Shown here in pieces: positions 19,077 through 28,957 of a DNA stretch of 64,000 nt. The stretch comes from Nocardioides humi (GTDB taxonomy: Bacteria > Actinomycetota > Actinomycetes > Propionibacteriales > Nocardioidaceae), in contig NZ_CP041146.1 of NCBI RefSeq assembly GCF_006494775.1, forward strand, positions 186,001 through 250,000, in the 5' to 3' direction. Position 1 is the first letter of the stretch. Every line of letters starts with the position of its first letter. The notes beneath the pieces are model-generated. The model ran no database searches. It saw nothing but the letters and a program-made list of their open reading frames with translations, and was not told where the DNA came from. Position numbers and translations under genes: made by a program.

Positions 19077-20333
19077 GTGACGACGACCACCCACTCCGCG
19101 GGCTCGCGCCTGGCCCGGCTGCTGCGCAGCAGCGCCGGCATCGCGATCGCGATGGGGGTGATGAACGTCGGCACCTACGGCTTCCAGATCGTCTCGGCCC
19201 GGCTGCTCGGCCCCGGTCAGTACGGCGCGCTGGCCGGCGTCCTGGCGCTGCTGCTGGTCCTCTCCGTCCTCCAGCTGGGCCTGCAGGCGACCTCCGCCCG
19301 CCGGATCGCCGCCGACCCGGAGCACGTCGCCGCCGTCGAGGCCGCGGCCCTGCGCACGGGCTGGCGCGCCGCCCTCGTGCTCGGCGCGGTCATGGTCCTG
19401 GCGGCGCCGCTCGTGACCAGCCTGCTGCGCCTCGACGGCCTGCTGCCCGCACTGCTCCTGGGCCTGAGCGTGGTGCCGGTGACGGTGATGGGCGCCCAGG
19501 CCGGCGTCCTCCAGGGCGAGCGCCGCTGGCTCCCGCTCAGCCTGGTCTACCTCGCCGTCGGCATCCCCCGGGTGGTGCTCGGGATCGCCTTCCTGCTCGC
19601 CTGGCGCTCGGAGACGAGCGCGATGCTCGCCATGCTGGTGGCGTCGTGGGTGCCGGTCTTCGTGGGCTCCTGGGCGCTGGGCCGGCACCCGCGCCGTACG
19701 ACGAGCGTGACGGAGTCCGAGATCCGTCACGACGTGCTGCGCGAGACCCTGGGCAGCTCGATCGCGCTGCTGGCCTTCTTCGCGATCGCGAACCTCGACG
19801 TCGTCGTCGCCCGGGTCACCCTCGACGAGCACGACGCCGGCCTGTACGCCGGCGGTCTGATCGTCACCAAGGCCGTCCTGTTCCTGCCGCAGTTCGCCGT
19901 GGTGGTGCTGTTCCCGTCCATGTCGGAGGGCACCGGGAGCCGGGCCGCGCTCGCGAAGGGCCTGGCGTTCCTGAGCAGCCTGGGCGCGGTCTGCGTCGGC
20001 GCGACCTACCTCCTCTCCGATCTCGCCCTCGTCTTCATCGGCGGCAGGGACTACGCCGGCGTGCAGGACCGCCTGTGGATGTTCGCCGTGCTCGGCGCGC
20101 TCCTCGCCCTGCTCCAGCTGCTCGTGTACGCCGGCCTGGCTCGCCGCGGGGCCTCCACGAAGTACCTCGTCGGCATCGGCGTGCTCACCCTCGTCGGCGT
20201 CGGCTCCACCGCCACCTCGGTCGCCGGGCTCGCCACCCGGGTCGCCTGCATCGACCTGGTGGTGCTGGTCGTGCTGGTCGTGCTGCAGGTCGCCCGGCAC
20301 CGCCGCGACGACGAGGACGCCTCCGCCGCCTGA
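19077..20333 (+). CDS. Polysaccharide biosynthesis flippase (MOP/Wzx-like)
   Basis: 418 residues with about 12 hydrophobic helices and the MOP-superfamily N-terminus (GIAIAMGVMNVGTYGFQIVSARLLGPGQYGALAGVLALLLV), in which the RLLGPxxYG motif is characteristic. Such proteins flip polyprenyl-linked oligosaccharides across the membrane. It diverges from the AftD-like/GT operon across 105 bp. It is therefore a likely partner of that pathway, moving the lipid-linked glycan built by GT2/GT4 to the GT-C enzymes. Ends 14 nt before the convergent polA stop. Confidence 0.9.
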   Translation: MTTTTHSAGSRLARLLRSSAGIAIAMGVMNVGTYGFQIVSARLLGPGQYGALAGVLALLLVLSVLQLGLQATSARRIAADPEHVAAVEAAALRTGWRAALVLGAVMVLAAPLVTSLLRLDGLLPALLLGLSVVPVTVMGAQAGVLQGERRWLPLSLVYLAVGIPRVVLGIAFLLAWRSETSAMLAMLVASWVPVFVGSWALGRHPRRTTSVTESEIRHDVLRETLGSSIALLAFFAIANLDVVVARVTLDEHDAGLYAGGLIVTKAVLFLPQFAVVVLFPSMSEGTGSRAALAKGLAFLSSLGAVCVGATYLLSDLALVFIGGRDYAGVQDRLWMFAVLGALLALLQLLVYAGLARRGASTKYLVGIGVLTLVGVGSTATSVAGLATRVACIDLVVLVVLVVLQVARHRRDDEDASAA

Positions 20334-20347
20334 CGTCAGGCTGACCA

Positions 20348-23032
20348 CTAGTGCGCCGCTTGATGCCAGGACCGGCCGGTGCCGACGGAGACGTCGAGCG
20401 GGACGGTGAGGTCGGCGGCGCCGGCCATCTGCTCACGGACCAGGGTCTCGAGCGCCTCCCGCTCGCCCTCGGCGACCTCGAACACGAGCTCGTCGTGGAC
20501 CTGCAGCAGCATCCGCGAGCGCAGCCCGGCGTCGCGCAGGGCGGCGTCGGTGCGGAGCATGGCGACCTTGATCAGGTCGGCGGCCGAGCCCTGGATGGGG
20601 GCGTTGAGCGCCATCCGCTCGGCGGCCTCGCGACGCATCCGGTTGTCGCTGGTGAGGTCGGGCAGGTAGCGGCGCCGGCCCATGATGGTCTCGGTGAAGC
20701 CGGTGCGGCGGGCCTCGTCGACGACGCCGGTGAGGTAGTCGCGGATGCCGCCGAAGGTCTCGAAGTACTCCTCCATCAGCCCGCTGGCCTCCTTCGGCTC
20801 GATGCCGAGCTGCTGGGAGAGGCCGAAGGCGGACAGGCCGTAGGCGAGGCCGTAGTTCATCGCCTTGATCTTGGCCCGCATCTCCGGGGTGACCTCGCCG
20901 GGCGCGACGTCGAAGACCCGGGAGGCGGTCTCGGCGTGGAAGTCGCGGCCGGTGCGGAACGCGTCGATGAGCAGCGCGTCCTCCGAGAGGTGGGCCATGA
21001 TCCGCATCTCGATCTGGCTGTAGTCGGCCGTCATCAGCTCGGCGTACCCGCTGCCGACGACGAAGCTCTCCCGGATCCGGCGGCCCTCCTCGGTGCGGAC
21101 CGGGATGTTCTGCAGGTTGGGCTCGGTGCTGGAGAGCCGGCCGGTGGCGGCGATGGTCTGGTGGAAGGTGGTGTGGATCCGGCCGTCGGGCTGGACCGTC
21201 TTGAGCAGGCCCTCGATGGTCTGCCGCAGCCGGATCACCTCGCGGTGGCGCAGCAGGTGGAGCAGGAACGGGTGCTCGGTCTTGACGTAGAGCGCCTGCA
21301 GCGCGTCGGCGTCGGTGGTGTAGCCGGTCTTGGTGCGCTTGGTCTTCGGCATGTCGAGCTCGTCGAAGAGCACGACCTGCAGCTGCTTGGGCGAGCCGAG
21401 GTTGATCTCCTTGCCGATGACGGCGTACGCCTCCTCGGCCTCCTTGCGCACCTCCTCGCCGAAGTGCGCCTCCAGGCCCTCGAGATGGTCGGTGTCGATG
21501 GCGATGCCGGTCTGCTCCATCGCGGCGAGGACGCCGACGAGCGGCATCTCGACCTCGGTCAGCAGCGAGCGACCGCCGGCCCTCTCCACCTCGTCGGCGA
21601 GCTCGGCGGACAGGTCGAGGGCGGCGCGGGCCTGGACCATCGCGCTGTTGGCGGTGTTGGCGCCCTCGTCGAAGAGCATCCCCTGGTCGTCGTCGCCGGC
21701 CGGGGCCAGCTCGCGGTGGAGGTAGCGCAGGGTGAGGTCGGCGAGGTCGTAGGAGCGCTGGTCGGGGGCGACGAGGTACGCCGCGAGGGCGGTGTCCTCG
21801 ACCACGCCGGCGAGGGTCCAGCCCTGCGCGGCGAGCGCCAGCAGCGGGCCCTTGGCGTCGTGGAGCACCTTCGGGCGGGCGGTGTCGGCGAGCCACGCGG
21901 CGACCGCGGCGTCGTCGGCGGGGCTCATCGCCTCGACGTCGACGTACGCCGCCCGGCCATCGGCGAGGGCGAAGGCGAGCCCGGTCACCCGGCCGGTGCC
22001 GCTGCCCCAGGCGCCGCGGACGGACAGGCCGACGGTCGCGTCGCCGATCTCGTCGAGCCAGGCGCCGACGGCGTCGGGGGCGAGGGTCGTGCCGTCGAGC
22101 TCGACGCCGGTCTCGACCGGGACGTCCTCGCCCGGGGCGACGACGTCGAGGATCCGGGTGCGCAGCTCGCCGCGGAACTCCAGCTCGTCGAGGAGCTCGA
22201 GGGCCGACGCACGGTCCCACTCCCCCAGGACCAGGTCGTCGACCGCCACGCCGAGGTCGAGGTCGCGGACCAGCGCGTTGAGCCGGCGGTTGCGGATGAC
22301 GTCGCCGAGGTGCTCGCGGAGCGCCTCGCCCTTCTTGCCGGTGATCTTGTCGGCCTGGGCGATCACGTTGTCGAGGCCGTCGTAGGTGTTGATCCACTTC
22401 GCGGCGAAGCCCGCGCCGACGCCGGGCACGCCCGGCAGGTTGTCGGAGGTCTCCCCGACGATCGCGGCGAGCTCGGGGTAGCGGTGCGGCGGGACGCCGT
22501 ACTTGTCCTCGACGTAGGCGGGGGTCATCCGGGCCAGGTCGGAGACCCCGCGCATCGGGTAGAGCACCGTCGAACGGTCGGTGACCAGCTGGATGGAGTC
22601 GCGGTCGCCGGTGAGGATGAGCACCTCCAGACCGCTGGTCTCGTCGGCGAGCGCCTGGGTGACCAGAGTGGCGATGATGTCGTCGGCCTCGTAGCCGGCG
22701 TGCTTGATGTACCTGATCGAGAAGCTGTCGAGCATCCGCTCGATCAGCGGGAGCTGGCTGCTGAACTCGCCCGGGGTCTTGTTGCGCTTGGCCTTGTACT
22801 CGGAGTACTCCTCGGTGCGGAACGTCTGCCGCGAGACGTCGAACGCGACGGCGACGTGGGTCGGCTGCTCGTCGCGCAGCACGTTGACCAGCATCGAGGT
22901 GAACCCGTAGACCGCATTGGTGTTCTGGCCGGTCGCGGTCGAGAAGTTCTCGACCGGGAGGGCGAAGAAGGCGCGGTAGGCCAGCGAGTGGCCGTCGAGG
23001 AGCAGCAGACGCGGACGTGAGGACTCGGGCAC
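20348..23032 (-). CDS. polA: DNA polymerase I
   Basis: 894 residues. The 5'-nuclease domain (1-~300) includes LLLDGHSLAYRAFFAL, EADDIIATL and GDRDSIQLV. The middle domain lacks the DxE exonuclease motif, so proofreading is probably absent, as in other actinobacterial Pol I. The polymerase domain has motif A DYSQIEMRIMAH, motif B RAKIKAMNYGLAYGLSAFG and motif C VHDELVFEV. It performs repair and Okazaki-fragment processing. GTG 23032 sits 6 nt behind TAGAGT with no ribosome site, suggesting a leaderless message. It is divergent from the thioesterase gene with only 41 bp between the two start codons. Confidence 0.98.
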   Translation of the reverse strand: MPESSRPRLLLLDGHSLAYRAFFALPVENFSTATGQNTNAVYGFTSMLVNVLRDEQPTHVAVAFDVSRQTFRTEEYSEYKAKRNKTPGEFSSQLPLIERMLDSFSIRYIKHAGYEADDIIATLVTQALADETSGLEVLILTGDRDSIQLVTDRSTVLYPMRGVSDLARMTPAYVEDKYGVPPHRYPELAAIVGETSDNLPGVPGVGAGFAAKWINTYDGLDNVIAQADKITGKKGEALREHLGDVIRNRRLNALVRDLDLGVAVDDLVLGEWDRASALELLDELEFRGELRTRILDVVAPGEDVPVETGVELDGTTLAPDAVGAWLDEIGDATVGLSVRGAWGSGTGRVTGLAFALADGRAAYVDVEAMSPADDAAVAAWLADTARPKVLHDAKGPLLALAAQGWTLAGVVEDTALAAYLVAPDQRSYDLADLTLRYLHRELAPAGDDDQGMLFDEGANTANSAMVQARAALDLSAELADEVERAGGRSLLTEVEMPLVGVLAAMEQTGIAIDTDHLEGLEAHFGEEVRKEAEEAYAVIGKEINLGSPKQLQVVLFDELDMPKTKRTKTGYTTDADALQALYVKTEHPFLLHLLRHREVIRLRQTIEGLLKTVQPDGRIHTTFHQTIAATGRLSSTEPNLQNIPVRTEEGRRIRESFVVGSGYAELMTADYSQIEMRIMAHLSEDALLIDAFRTGRDFHAETASRVFDVAPGEVTPEMRAKIKAMNYGLAYGLSAFGLSQQLGIEPKEASGLMEEYFETFGGIRDYLTGVVDEARRTGFTETIMGRRRYLPDLTSDNRMRREAAERMALNAPIQGSAADLIKVAMLRTDAALRDAGLRSRMLLQVHDELVFEVAEGEREALETLVREQMAGAADLTVPLDVSVGTGRSWHQAAH

Positions 23033-23038
23033 CCGGCG

Positions 23039-23065
23039 ACTCTACCGATGCCCTCCGACTATCGT
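23039..23065. promoter_or_regulatory. Interleaved divergent leaderless promoters of polA and thioesterase
   Basis: TAGAGT on the minus strand (23044-23039) is 6 nt before the polA GTG. TATCGT on the plus strand (23060-23065) is 8 nt before the thioesterase ATG. The -35 position expected for each (17-nt spacer) falls on the other's -10, so both cannot be occupied together. Confidence 0.55.
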
Positions 23066-23073
23066 CGGGCCCC

Positions 23074-23496
23074 ATGACCACCACTGACGAGATCGCCGAG
23101 ATCATGCGCGCGCACATGGGCGCGCTCAACGAGCGGATGGGCATCGAGCTCGTCGAGGTCACCGCCGACCGGGTCGTCGCGACCATGCCGGTCGAGGGCA
23201 ACACCCAGCCCTACGGCCTGCTCCACGGCGGAGCGTCGGTCGTGCTCGCCGAGACGCTCGGCTCGGTCGCCGCCGCGATCCACGCCGGCCCGGACCGGTT
23301 CGCCGTCGGCACCGACATCAACGCGACCCACCACCGCTCCGCGACCTCGGGCGTCGTCACCGGTGTCGCCACGCCCCTGCACCGCGGCCGGACCATGGCG
23401 AGCTTCGAGATCGTCGTCAGCGACGAGGCGGGACGCCGGGTGTGCACCTCGCGGATCACCTGCGCGATCCTGGAGCGCGACCCGGGCCGGAAGTAG
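23074..23496 (+). CDS. PaaI-type hotdog-fold acyl-CoA thioesterase
   Basis: 140 residues, a single hotdog domain. Key motif is QPYGLLHGGASVVLAETLGSVAA (residues ~49-71), with the HGG loop and catalytic-type Glu. Then GTDINATHHRSATSGVVTGVATPLHRGR. These enzymes hydrolyse aromatic or medium-chain acyl-CoA thioesters. The neighbourhood with polA is conserved in many Actinobacteria, without a known functional link. ATG 23074 chosen because the -10 lies 8 nt upstream and the family begins here; a longer upstream frame runs through the promoter. Confidence 0.92.
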   Translation: MTTTDEIAEIMRAHMGALNERMGIELVEVTADRVVATMPVEGNTQPYGLLHGGASVVLAETLGSVAAAIHAGPDRFAVGTDINATHHRSATSGVVTGVATPLHRGRTMASFEIVVSDEAGRRVCTSRITCAILERDPGRK

Positions 23497-23531
23497 GCGG
23501 CCGGAAGCAGGCGGCCGGCAGGAGGCGCCGG

Positions 23532-24122
23532 TCAGGCCTGCTCGGGCTCGGGCAGCGACAGCCGCTCGGCCCGCGCCCGCCGCAGCGAGCGCCGCGCCGC
23601 GAGCACCCGGCTGCGGCTGCCGTCGACGCCCAGCTGCGGGCGCTGCGGCGAGACCCGGCTGCGGAGCAGGGCGGTCGGGGCGACCCGGTACATCACCACC
23701 GGCGCCAGACCGAGCCGGGCCATGAACCGGTTGGACTCGCGCGAGGAGTGCGGGACCGCGGTGACGACGTGCAGGATGCCGTTCTCCTCGGCGAAGGCCG
23801 TCGCGGCCTCCATCAGCGCGTGGCCGACGCCGTGGCGGCGGCAGTGGTCGAAGACGCGCGGGTGGATCGACTGGACGCAGGGCTCGAGGTTGAGCGGGGA
23901 CAGCGTGGTGATCCGGAGGTAGACCGCGCCGGCCACCTGGCCGTCGTACTCGACGACGACGACCCGCTGCTCCGGCGACGCCTCCGCGCCCTTGACGATC
24001 AGCTCGATGTCGGCGACCTGCTCGGCCGGATCGGCGCGGCGCACCGCGTCGCTCCACAGGTCGGCGAGAGCGGTCGCGTCATCGCGTGTGGCGATCCGCG
24101 TCGTCAGCGAGTAGCGACTCAT
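23532..24122 (-). CDS. GNAT family N-acetyltransferase
   Basis: 196 residues, ATG 24122 with an AGGGA/GGAAGG purine run upstream. GNAT features are the N-terminal RIATRDDATALADLWSDAV, the strand-4 VVVVEYDGQVAGAVYLRIT, the acetyl-CoA loop CRRHGVGHALMEAATAFAEENG (motif A, R/QxxGxG) and the ESNRFMARLGL motif B. The substrate is unknown. The C-terminal 50 residues are Arg-rich (SRSRVLAARRSLRRARAERL), which is unusual for the family and may interact with nucleic acid or be disordered. Confidence 0.88.
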   Translation of the reverse strand: MSRYSLTTRIATRDDATALADLWSDAVRRADPAEQVADIELIVKGAEASPEQRVVVVEYDGQVAGAVYLRITTLSPLNLEPCVQSIHPRVFDHCRRHGVGHALMEAATAFAEENGILHVVTAVPHSSRESNRFMARLGLAPVVMYRVAPTALLRSRVSPQRPQLGVDGSRSRVLAARRSLRRARAERLSLPEPEQA

Positions 24123-24268
24123 CCGGTCCCTGCCTTCCTCGTTCCAAGACGGGGACCGCACGGCATCGGGCGGTCCGGTTGGACAGACTACGCTCACCCG
24201 CACTCCCCCGACAGGGGGATCCTGCAGTTCACCCCCGCCCTCCCCCGATCTCCGCCCAGGAGTCCCCC

Positions 24269-25012
24269 GTGATCCCCGGAACCGGCACCGCGGTCAACGC
24301 CGCCGCCGTCCTCGTCGGCGCCACCCTCGGCCGCCTCGCCGGCGACCGCCTGCCGGAGCGCACCCGCGCGCTCGTCACCGACGGCCTCGGCCTGGTCACC
24401 CTGCTCATCGCCGGTACGTCGGCGATGGCGGTCCTCGACCCGGAGCTGTCCGACGCGGTCGGCGACAGCGCCCCGATGCTGATCGTCCTCGGCGCGGTCC
24501 TCCTCGGCGGCATCGCCGGGTCCCTGCTGCGCCTCGAGCAGCGCGTGGAGGCGCTCGGCGCCTGGCTCCAGCGCCGGCTGGCCGGCGAGACCGGCAGCGA
24601 GGAGCGCCGCAGGTTCGTCGAGGGCTTCGTCATCGCCTCGCTCATCTTCTGCACCGGGCCGCTGACCATCCTCGGCTCGCTCAACGACGGCCTCGGCAAG
24701 GGCGCCGACGAGCTCTACCTCAAGTCCGCGCTCGACGGCTTCGCCGCGATCGCCTTCGCCGCGGCGTTCGGCTGGGGCGTCGCCGCGAGCGTGCTCACCC
24801 TGGTCGTGATCCAGGGCGGCCTGACCGTCGTCGGCCTCGCCCTCGGCGACGTGCTGCCGGCCGCAGAGCTGGCCGCCCTCACCGCCACCGGCGGGCTGCT
24901 GCTCGTCGGCGTGGCCCTCCGGCTGCTCGACATCAAGCCGGTCGCCGTCGCGGACCTGCTGCCCGCCCTCGCCGTCGCACCGCTGCTGACCGCCGCGGTC
25001 GCGGCGCTGTGA
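24269..25012 (+). CDS. DUF554 family membrane protein
   Basis: 247 residues beginning at GTG 24269 (VIPGTGTAVNAAAVLVGATLGRL), with AGGAG 6 nt upstream. Six or seven hydrophobic helices. Conserved DUF554 pieces include GTAVNAAAVLVGATLG, FVEGFVIASLIFCTGPLTILGSLNDGL and KSALDGFAAIAFAAAFGWGVAAS. It is a putative inner-membrane transporter of unknown substrate. It stands alone between the divergent GNAT gene and the amino-acid ABC transporter. Confidence 0.9.
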   Translation: MIPGTGTAVNAAAVLVGATLGRLAGDRLPERTRALVTDGLGLVTLLIAGTSAMAVLDPELSDAVGDSAPMLIVLGAVLLGGIAGSLLRLEQRVEALGAWLQRRLAGETGSEERRRFVEGFVIASLIFCTGPLTILGSLNDGLGKGADELYLKSALDGFAAIAFAAAFGWGVAASVLTLVVIQGGLTVVGLALGDVLPAAELAALTATGGLLLVGVALRLLDIKPVAVADLLPALAVAPLLTAAVAAL

Positions 25013-25084
25013 CGCCGAGGTCACGATCCTGGAACAACCCGCCGCCCTCCTCGCGGGATCCTCGTCAAGGCTCCCGAACAGGCC

Positions 25085-25090
25085 TACAGT
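25085..25090 (+). promoter_or_regulatory. -10 element of a probable leaderless promoter (amino-acid transporter)
   Basis: TACAGT, 6 nt before the ATG at 25097. Confidence 0.55.
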
Positions 25091-25096
25091 GCCGCC

Positions 25097-25888
25097 ATGC
25101 AGAAGTCGCGTATCTCCGCCCTCGCCCTGACCAGCATCGCCGTGTTCGCACTCAGCGCGTGCGGCTCCGACGACAGCGCGACGTCCGCGACCGGCGCCGA
25201 CCTGGTCAAGGCGGACACGCTCACGGTGTGCTCCGACGTGCCGTACCCGCCGTTCGAGGACTTCGACAAGTCCAGCGACAGCGGCTACAAGGGCTTCGAC
25301 GTCGACATCGTCTCCGAGGTCGCCGAGCGGCTCGACCTCGACCTGGCGATCAAGGACTCCTCCTTCGACGCGCTGCAGAGCGGACAGGCCCTCAACGCCA
25401 AGCAGTGCGACCTGGCCGCCTCGGCGATGACGATCACCGAGGACCGCAAGAAGAACCTCGACTTCACCGACGGCTACTACGACTCCAAGCAGTCCCTGCT
25501 GGTCCCCGCGGACAGCGACATCGCCTCGATCGCGGACCTCAAGGGCGTGAAGGTCGGCGTCCAGCAGGGCACCACCGGCAAGAGCTACACCGAGGAGAAC
25601 GCCACCGGCGCCGAGGTCGTGACCTTCCCCAGCGACGCCGAGATGTTCCAGGCGATCAAGGCCGGCCAGGTCAAGGCGCTGCTGCAGGACCTGCCGGTCA
25701 ACCTCGACCACACCACCGACGGGGCGTTCAAGGTCGTCGAGACCTACGACACCGAGGAGCAGTACGGCTTCGCCATCAAGAAGGGCAACAGCCAGCTCGT
25801 GGAGGACGTGAACGGCGCACTCGCGGACATGCACAGCGACGGCACGTACGACGAGATCTACAACAAGTACTTCTCGACCGAGGGCTGA
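25097..25888 (+). CDS. Amino-acid ABC transporter substrate-binding lipoprotein
   Basis: 263 residues. Lipoprotein signal MQKSRISALALTSIAVFALSAC with the lipidated Cys at 22. Bacterial family-3 solute-binding fold: LTVCSDVPYPPFEDFD, YKGFDVDIVSEVAERL, FDALQSGQALNAKQCDLAASAMTIT, KGVKVGVQQGTTG, and the C-terminal DGTYDEIYNKYF. It binds a polar amino acid outside the membrane and delivers it to the permease encoded next. First gene of a three-gene uptake operon; a higher need for this protein fits its promoter-proximal position. Confidence 0.95.
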   Translation: MQKSRISALALTSIAVFALSACGSDDSATSATGADLVKADTLTVCSDVPYPPFEDFDKSSDSGYKGFDVDIVSEVAERLDLDLAIKDSSFDALQSGQALNAKQCDLAASAMTITEDRKKNLDFTDGYYDSKQSLLVPADSDIASIADLKGVKVGVQQGTTGKSYTEENATGAEVVTFPSDAEMFQAIKAGQVKALLQDLPVNLDHTTDGAFKVVETYDTEEQYGFAIKKGNSQLVEDVNGALADMHSDGTYDEIYNKYFSTEG

Positions 25889-25901
25889 GAGGCCCCGACC
25901 G

Positions 25902-26704
25902 GTGACGCGGAGGGAGCGCGCGCTCCTGGTCCAGGTCGTGCTGTACGTCGTCCTGGTGGCGGCGGTGGTCGCGCTGGCGCTGGTGGCGGACTGGCCGACG
26001 ATCAGGGAGAACTTCTGGAATCCCGACGGCGTCGGCTGGGCCGACGGCAACTGGGGCGACCTGATCGCCACCGGCCTCGTCAACACGGTCAAGTACACCG
26101 CGATCGCGTTCGTGGGCGGCTTGGCGCTGGGCCTGGTGCTCGCGCTGATGCGGCTGTCGCCCGTGGCGCCGTACCGCTGGCTGGCGACGGCGTACATCGA
26201 GTTCTTCCGCGGGCTCCCGGCGCTGGTCGTGATGATCTTCATGGCGACCGGCCTGCCGATCGCCTTCGGCTGGACGCCGCCGGGCGGCACCGTCGGCGCG
26301 GGCCTGATCGGCCTGATCATGGTGGCCGGCGCGTACATGGCGGAGACCCTGCGCGCGGGCATCCAGGCCGTCCCGAAGGGGCAGACCGAGGCCGCCCGGT
26401 CGCTGGGGATGCGGCCGGGGGCCACGACGGTGAAGGTCGTGCTCCCCCAGGCGTTCCGGATCGTGATCCCGCCGCTGACCAACGAGTTCGTGCTGCTGAT
26501 CAAGGACACGGCGCTGCTGTTCCTGCTCGGCGCCGCCGCGAGCGAGCGGGAGCTGACCTCGGTCGCCCGGGACTTCCTCACCAGCGGCCCGTCGGCCGGC
26601 ACCGCGACCAGCCTGATCCAGGCGGCCCTGCTCTACCTCGTCATCACGCTGCCCCTGACCCAGCTCGTCTCGTGGCTGGAGCGTCGCCAGAGGAGGTCGG
26701 TCCG

Positions 26705-26708
<4 letters not shown>
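25902..26708 (+). CDS. Amino-acid ABC transporter permease
   Basis: 268 residues, HisMQ-type permease. About five or six helices with [28 protein letters not shown], the family box [16 protein letters not shown] and the EAA loop [35 protein letters not shown]. It forms the membrane channel; since there is one permease gene it is likely a homodimer. GTG 25902 lies 13 nt after the binding-protein stop. Its stop overlaps the ATPase start (ATGA), giving translational coupling. Confidence 0.95.
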
Positions 26709-27481
<773 letters not shown>

Positions 27482-27501
27482 GCCGGAGTTGTTGACCTTC
27501 T

Positions 27502-27541
27502 CCTGCGCTTGTTGACCGTTGCAACGGTCAACAAGCGCAGG
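27502..27541. terminator. 40-bp perfect palindrome downstream of the amino-acid transporter operon
   Basis: 20-bp arms with no loop: CCTGCGCTTGTTGACCGTTG and its complement. It starts 20 nt after the ATPase stop and lacks a T-run. Its right end shares bases with the 8-bp target duplication of the adjacent insertion sequence. It probably acts as a bidirectional terminator; an operator or a recombination site is possible. Confidence 0.55.
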
Positions 27542-27546
27542 AATCA
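27539..27546. repeat. Left target-site duplication of the IS
   Basis: AGGAATCA, identical to 28992-28999; 8 bp is the usual ISL3-family length. Confidence 0.9.
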
Positions 27547-27580
27547 GGCTCATCGCAATCGAGGGTGTAGTTGGGGTCTG
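27547..27580 (+). repeat. Left terminal inverted repeat of the IS
   Basis: Begins GGCTCATCGCA, includes GAGGGTGTAG and GGGTC. About 26 of 34 positions match the inverted right end. It includes the transposase stop codon (27550-27552). Confidence 0.85.
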
Positions 27581-28938
27581 AAGCCGCCGGTCTCTAGCAG
27601 GGATCGGGCGATGTAGTTGGTCAGGTTGCGGAACCCGAGCGCTGAGCCGCGGAGGTGTTCGAGGCGGCCGTTGAGTGCCTCGGTCGGCCCGTTGGACGTG
27701 CCGGGCCGGTCGAAGTAGGCCAGCACGTCAGCGGCGCGCTTCTTCAACGTCCGCCCCAGCCTGGTGACCTCGACCAGCGTCTTCGGCACACCGGTGCTGA
27801 CCGACTCGATCAGCTTCACCATCAGGTCCCGGCCACGGCGGGGGTCCTCGTGCCGGTAGGCCGCGATCATCCGCTGGTAGATCCCCCACGTCGCCTCGAC
27901 CTCGACATGGGCATCCTCGGCGAACAGCGCGTTGAGCCTGGCGATCTGCTTGTCGGTGAGCAGGTCGGCACCGGTGGACAGGGTCCGTCGCGCAGCGTAC
28001 AGCGGGTCGCCCTTCCTACCGCGGTGACCGTGGATCGCTTGCTGGATCCGGCGCCGGCACTCATCGAGAGCATCACCGGCCAGACGGACCACGTGGAACG
28101 GGTCCATCACCGCGACCGCGGCAGGGACCTCCTCCGCGGCGGCGGTCTTGAAGCCGGTGAACCCGTCCATCGCGACCACCTCGACACCGGCACGGAACGC
28201 CTCGGTCTGCTCAGCGAGCCAGGTCTTGAACACCGACTTCGAGCGGCCCTCGACCATGTCCAACAGCCGTGCCGGGCCGGTGCCGTCGCGCACCGGGGTG
28301 AGATCGATGATCACGGTCACGTACTTGTCGCCGCGATCACCTGGCCGGGTGTGTCTCCACACGTGCTCGTCGATGCCGAGCACACGGACGCCGTCGAGGC
28401 GGTGCTCGTCGTTGATCAGCACCCGTCTGCCTTCGGCCAGGACCGCATCGTTCGCGGTGTTCCACGCGACCCCGAGACCCTCGGCGACACGTGCGACGGT
28501 CAGGTGCTGCACCACGATCCCTTCCAGCGCCCACCGCAGCCCCCGACGCGACAGCTTCGCCCGCGGCTCGGCCGCCAAGCTGGTGTCCTGGCGCCACACC
28601 TGGCCGCACTCGCGGCACCGGTAGCGACGGACCGCGACTTCGAGGGTGGTCGGGCGCCAACCGAGCGGCTCGTGCGCGAGTCGACGGACCACGGTGTCGC
28701 GTGCCAGTCCCTCCCCACCGCAACCGCGGCACCACCGGTCGTCATCGACGACCCGGCAGGCGAGGACAGCACGATCAGGTTCGAGCCGCTGCCCGATCAC
28801 AGCCAGGCCGAGGCCGTCGAGCCGGGCGAAGGTAGTCAGATCGGGGTGGCCGAACCCGGCCGGCGGGGTAGCGTCAGGCATGTCGAGGTCTTCTGGATGG
28901 GCGGCGTAGGAACCTCCATCCTCGGGAGACCTCGACAC
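27550..28938 (-). CDS. ISL3 family transposase
   Basis: 462 residues from GTG 28938; an inner ATG at 28881 (MPDATPPAGFGHPDL) would give 443 and may be the true start. N-terminal zinc-binding region has paired cysteines (CRGCGGEG, then RYRCRECGQVW). A helix-turn-helix follows (VARVAEGLGVAWNTANDAV). The DDE catalytic core has VLGIDEHVWRH and the second Asp region VVAMDGFTGFK/VMDPFHVVRLAG. The C-terminus carries the family-typical FDRPGTSNGPTEALNGRLEHLRGSALGFRNLTNYIARSLL. Catalyses cut-and-paste transposition of the surrounding element. Confidence 0.95.
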   Translation of the reverse strand: MSRSPEDGGSYAAHPEDLDMPDATPPAGFGHPDLTTFARLDGLGLAVIGQRLEPDRAVLACRVVDDDRWCRGCGGEGLARDTVVRRLAHEPLGWRPTTLEVAVRRYRCRECGQVWRQDTSLAAEPRAKLSRRGLRWALEGIVVQHLTVARVAEGLGVAWNTANDAVLAEGRRVLINDEHRLDGVRVLGIDEHVWRHTRPGDRGDKYVTVIIDLTPVRDGTGPARLLDMVEGRSKSVFKTWLAEQTEAFRAGVEVVAMDGFTGFKTAAAEEVPAAVAVMDPFHVVRLAGDALDECRRRIQQAIHGHRGRKGDPLYAARRTLSTGADLLTDKQIARLNALFAEDAHVEVEATWGIYQRMIAAYRHEDPRRGRDLMVKLIESVSTGVPKTLVEVTRLGRTLKKRAADVLAYFDRPGTSNGPTEALNGRLEHLRGSALGFRNLTNYIARSLLETGGFRPQLHPRLR

Positions 28939-28957
28939 CTATCCCAGGACCGACGCG

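Noticed and set aside
24194-26602. 802-codon antisense frame across DUF554 and the amino-acid transporter
   Set aside because: Shadow of well-supported plus-strand genes; no family similarity.
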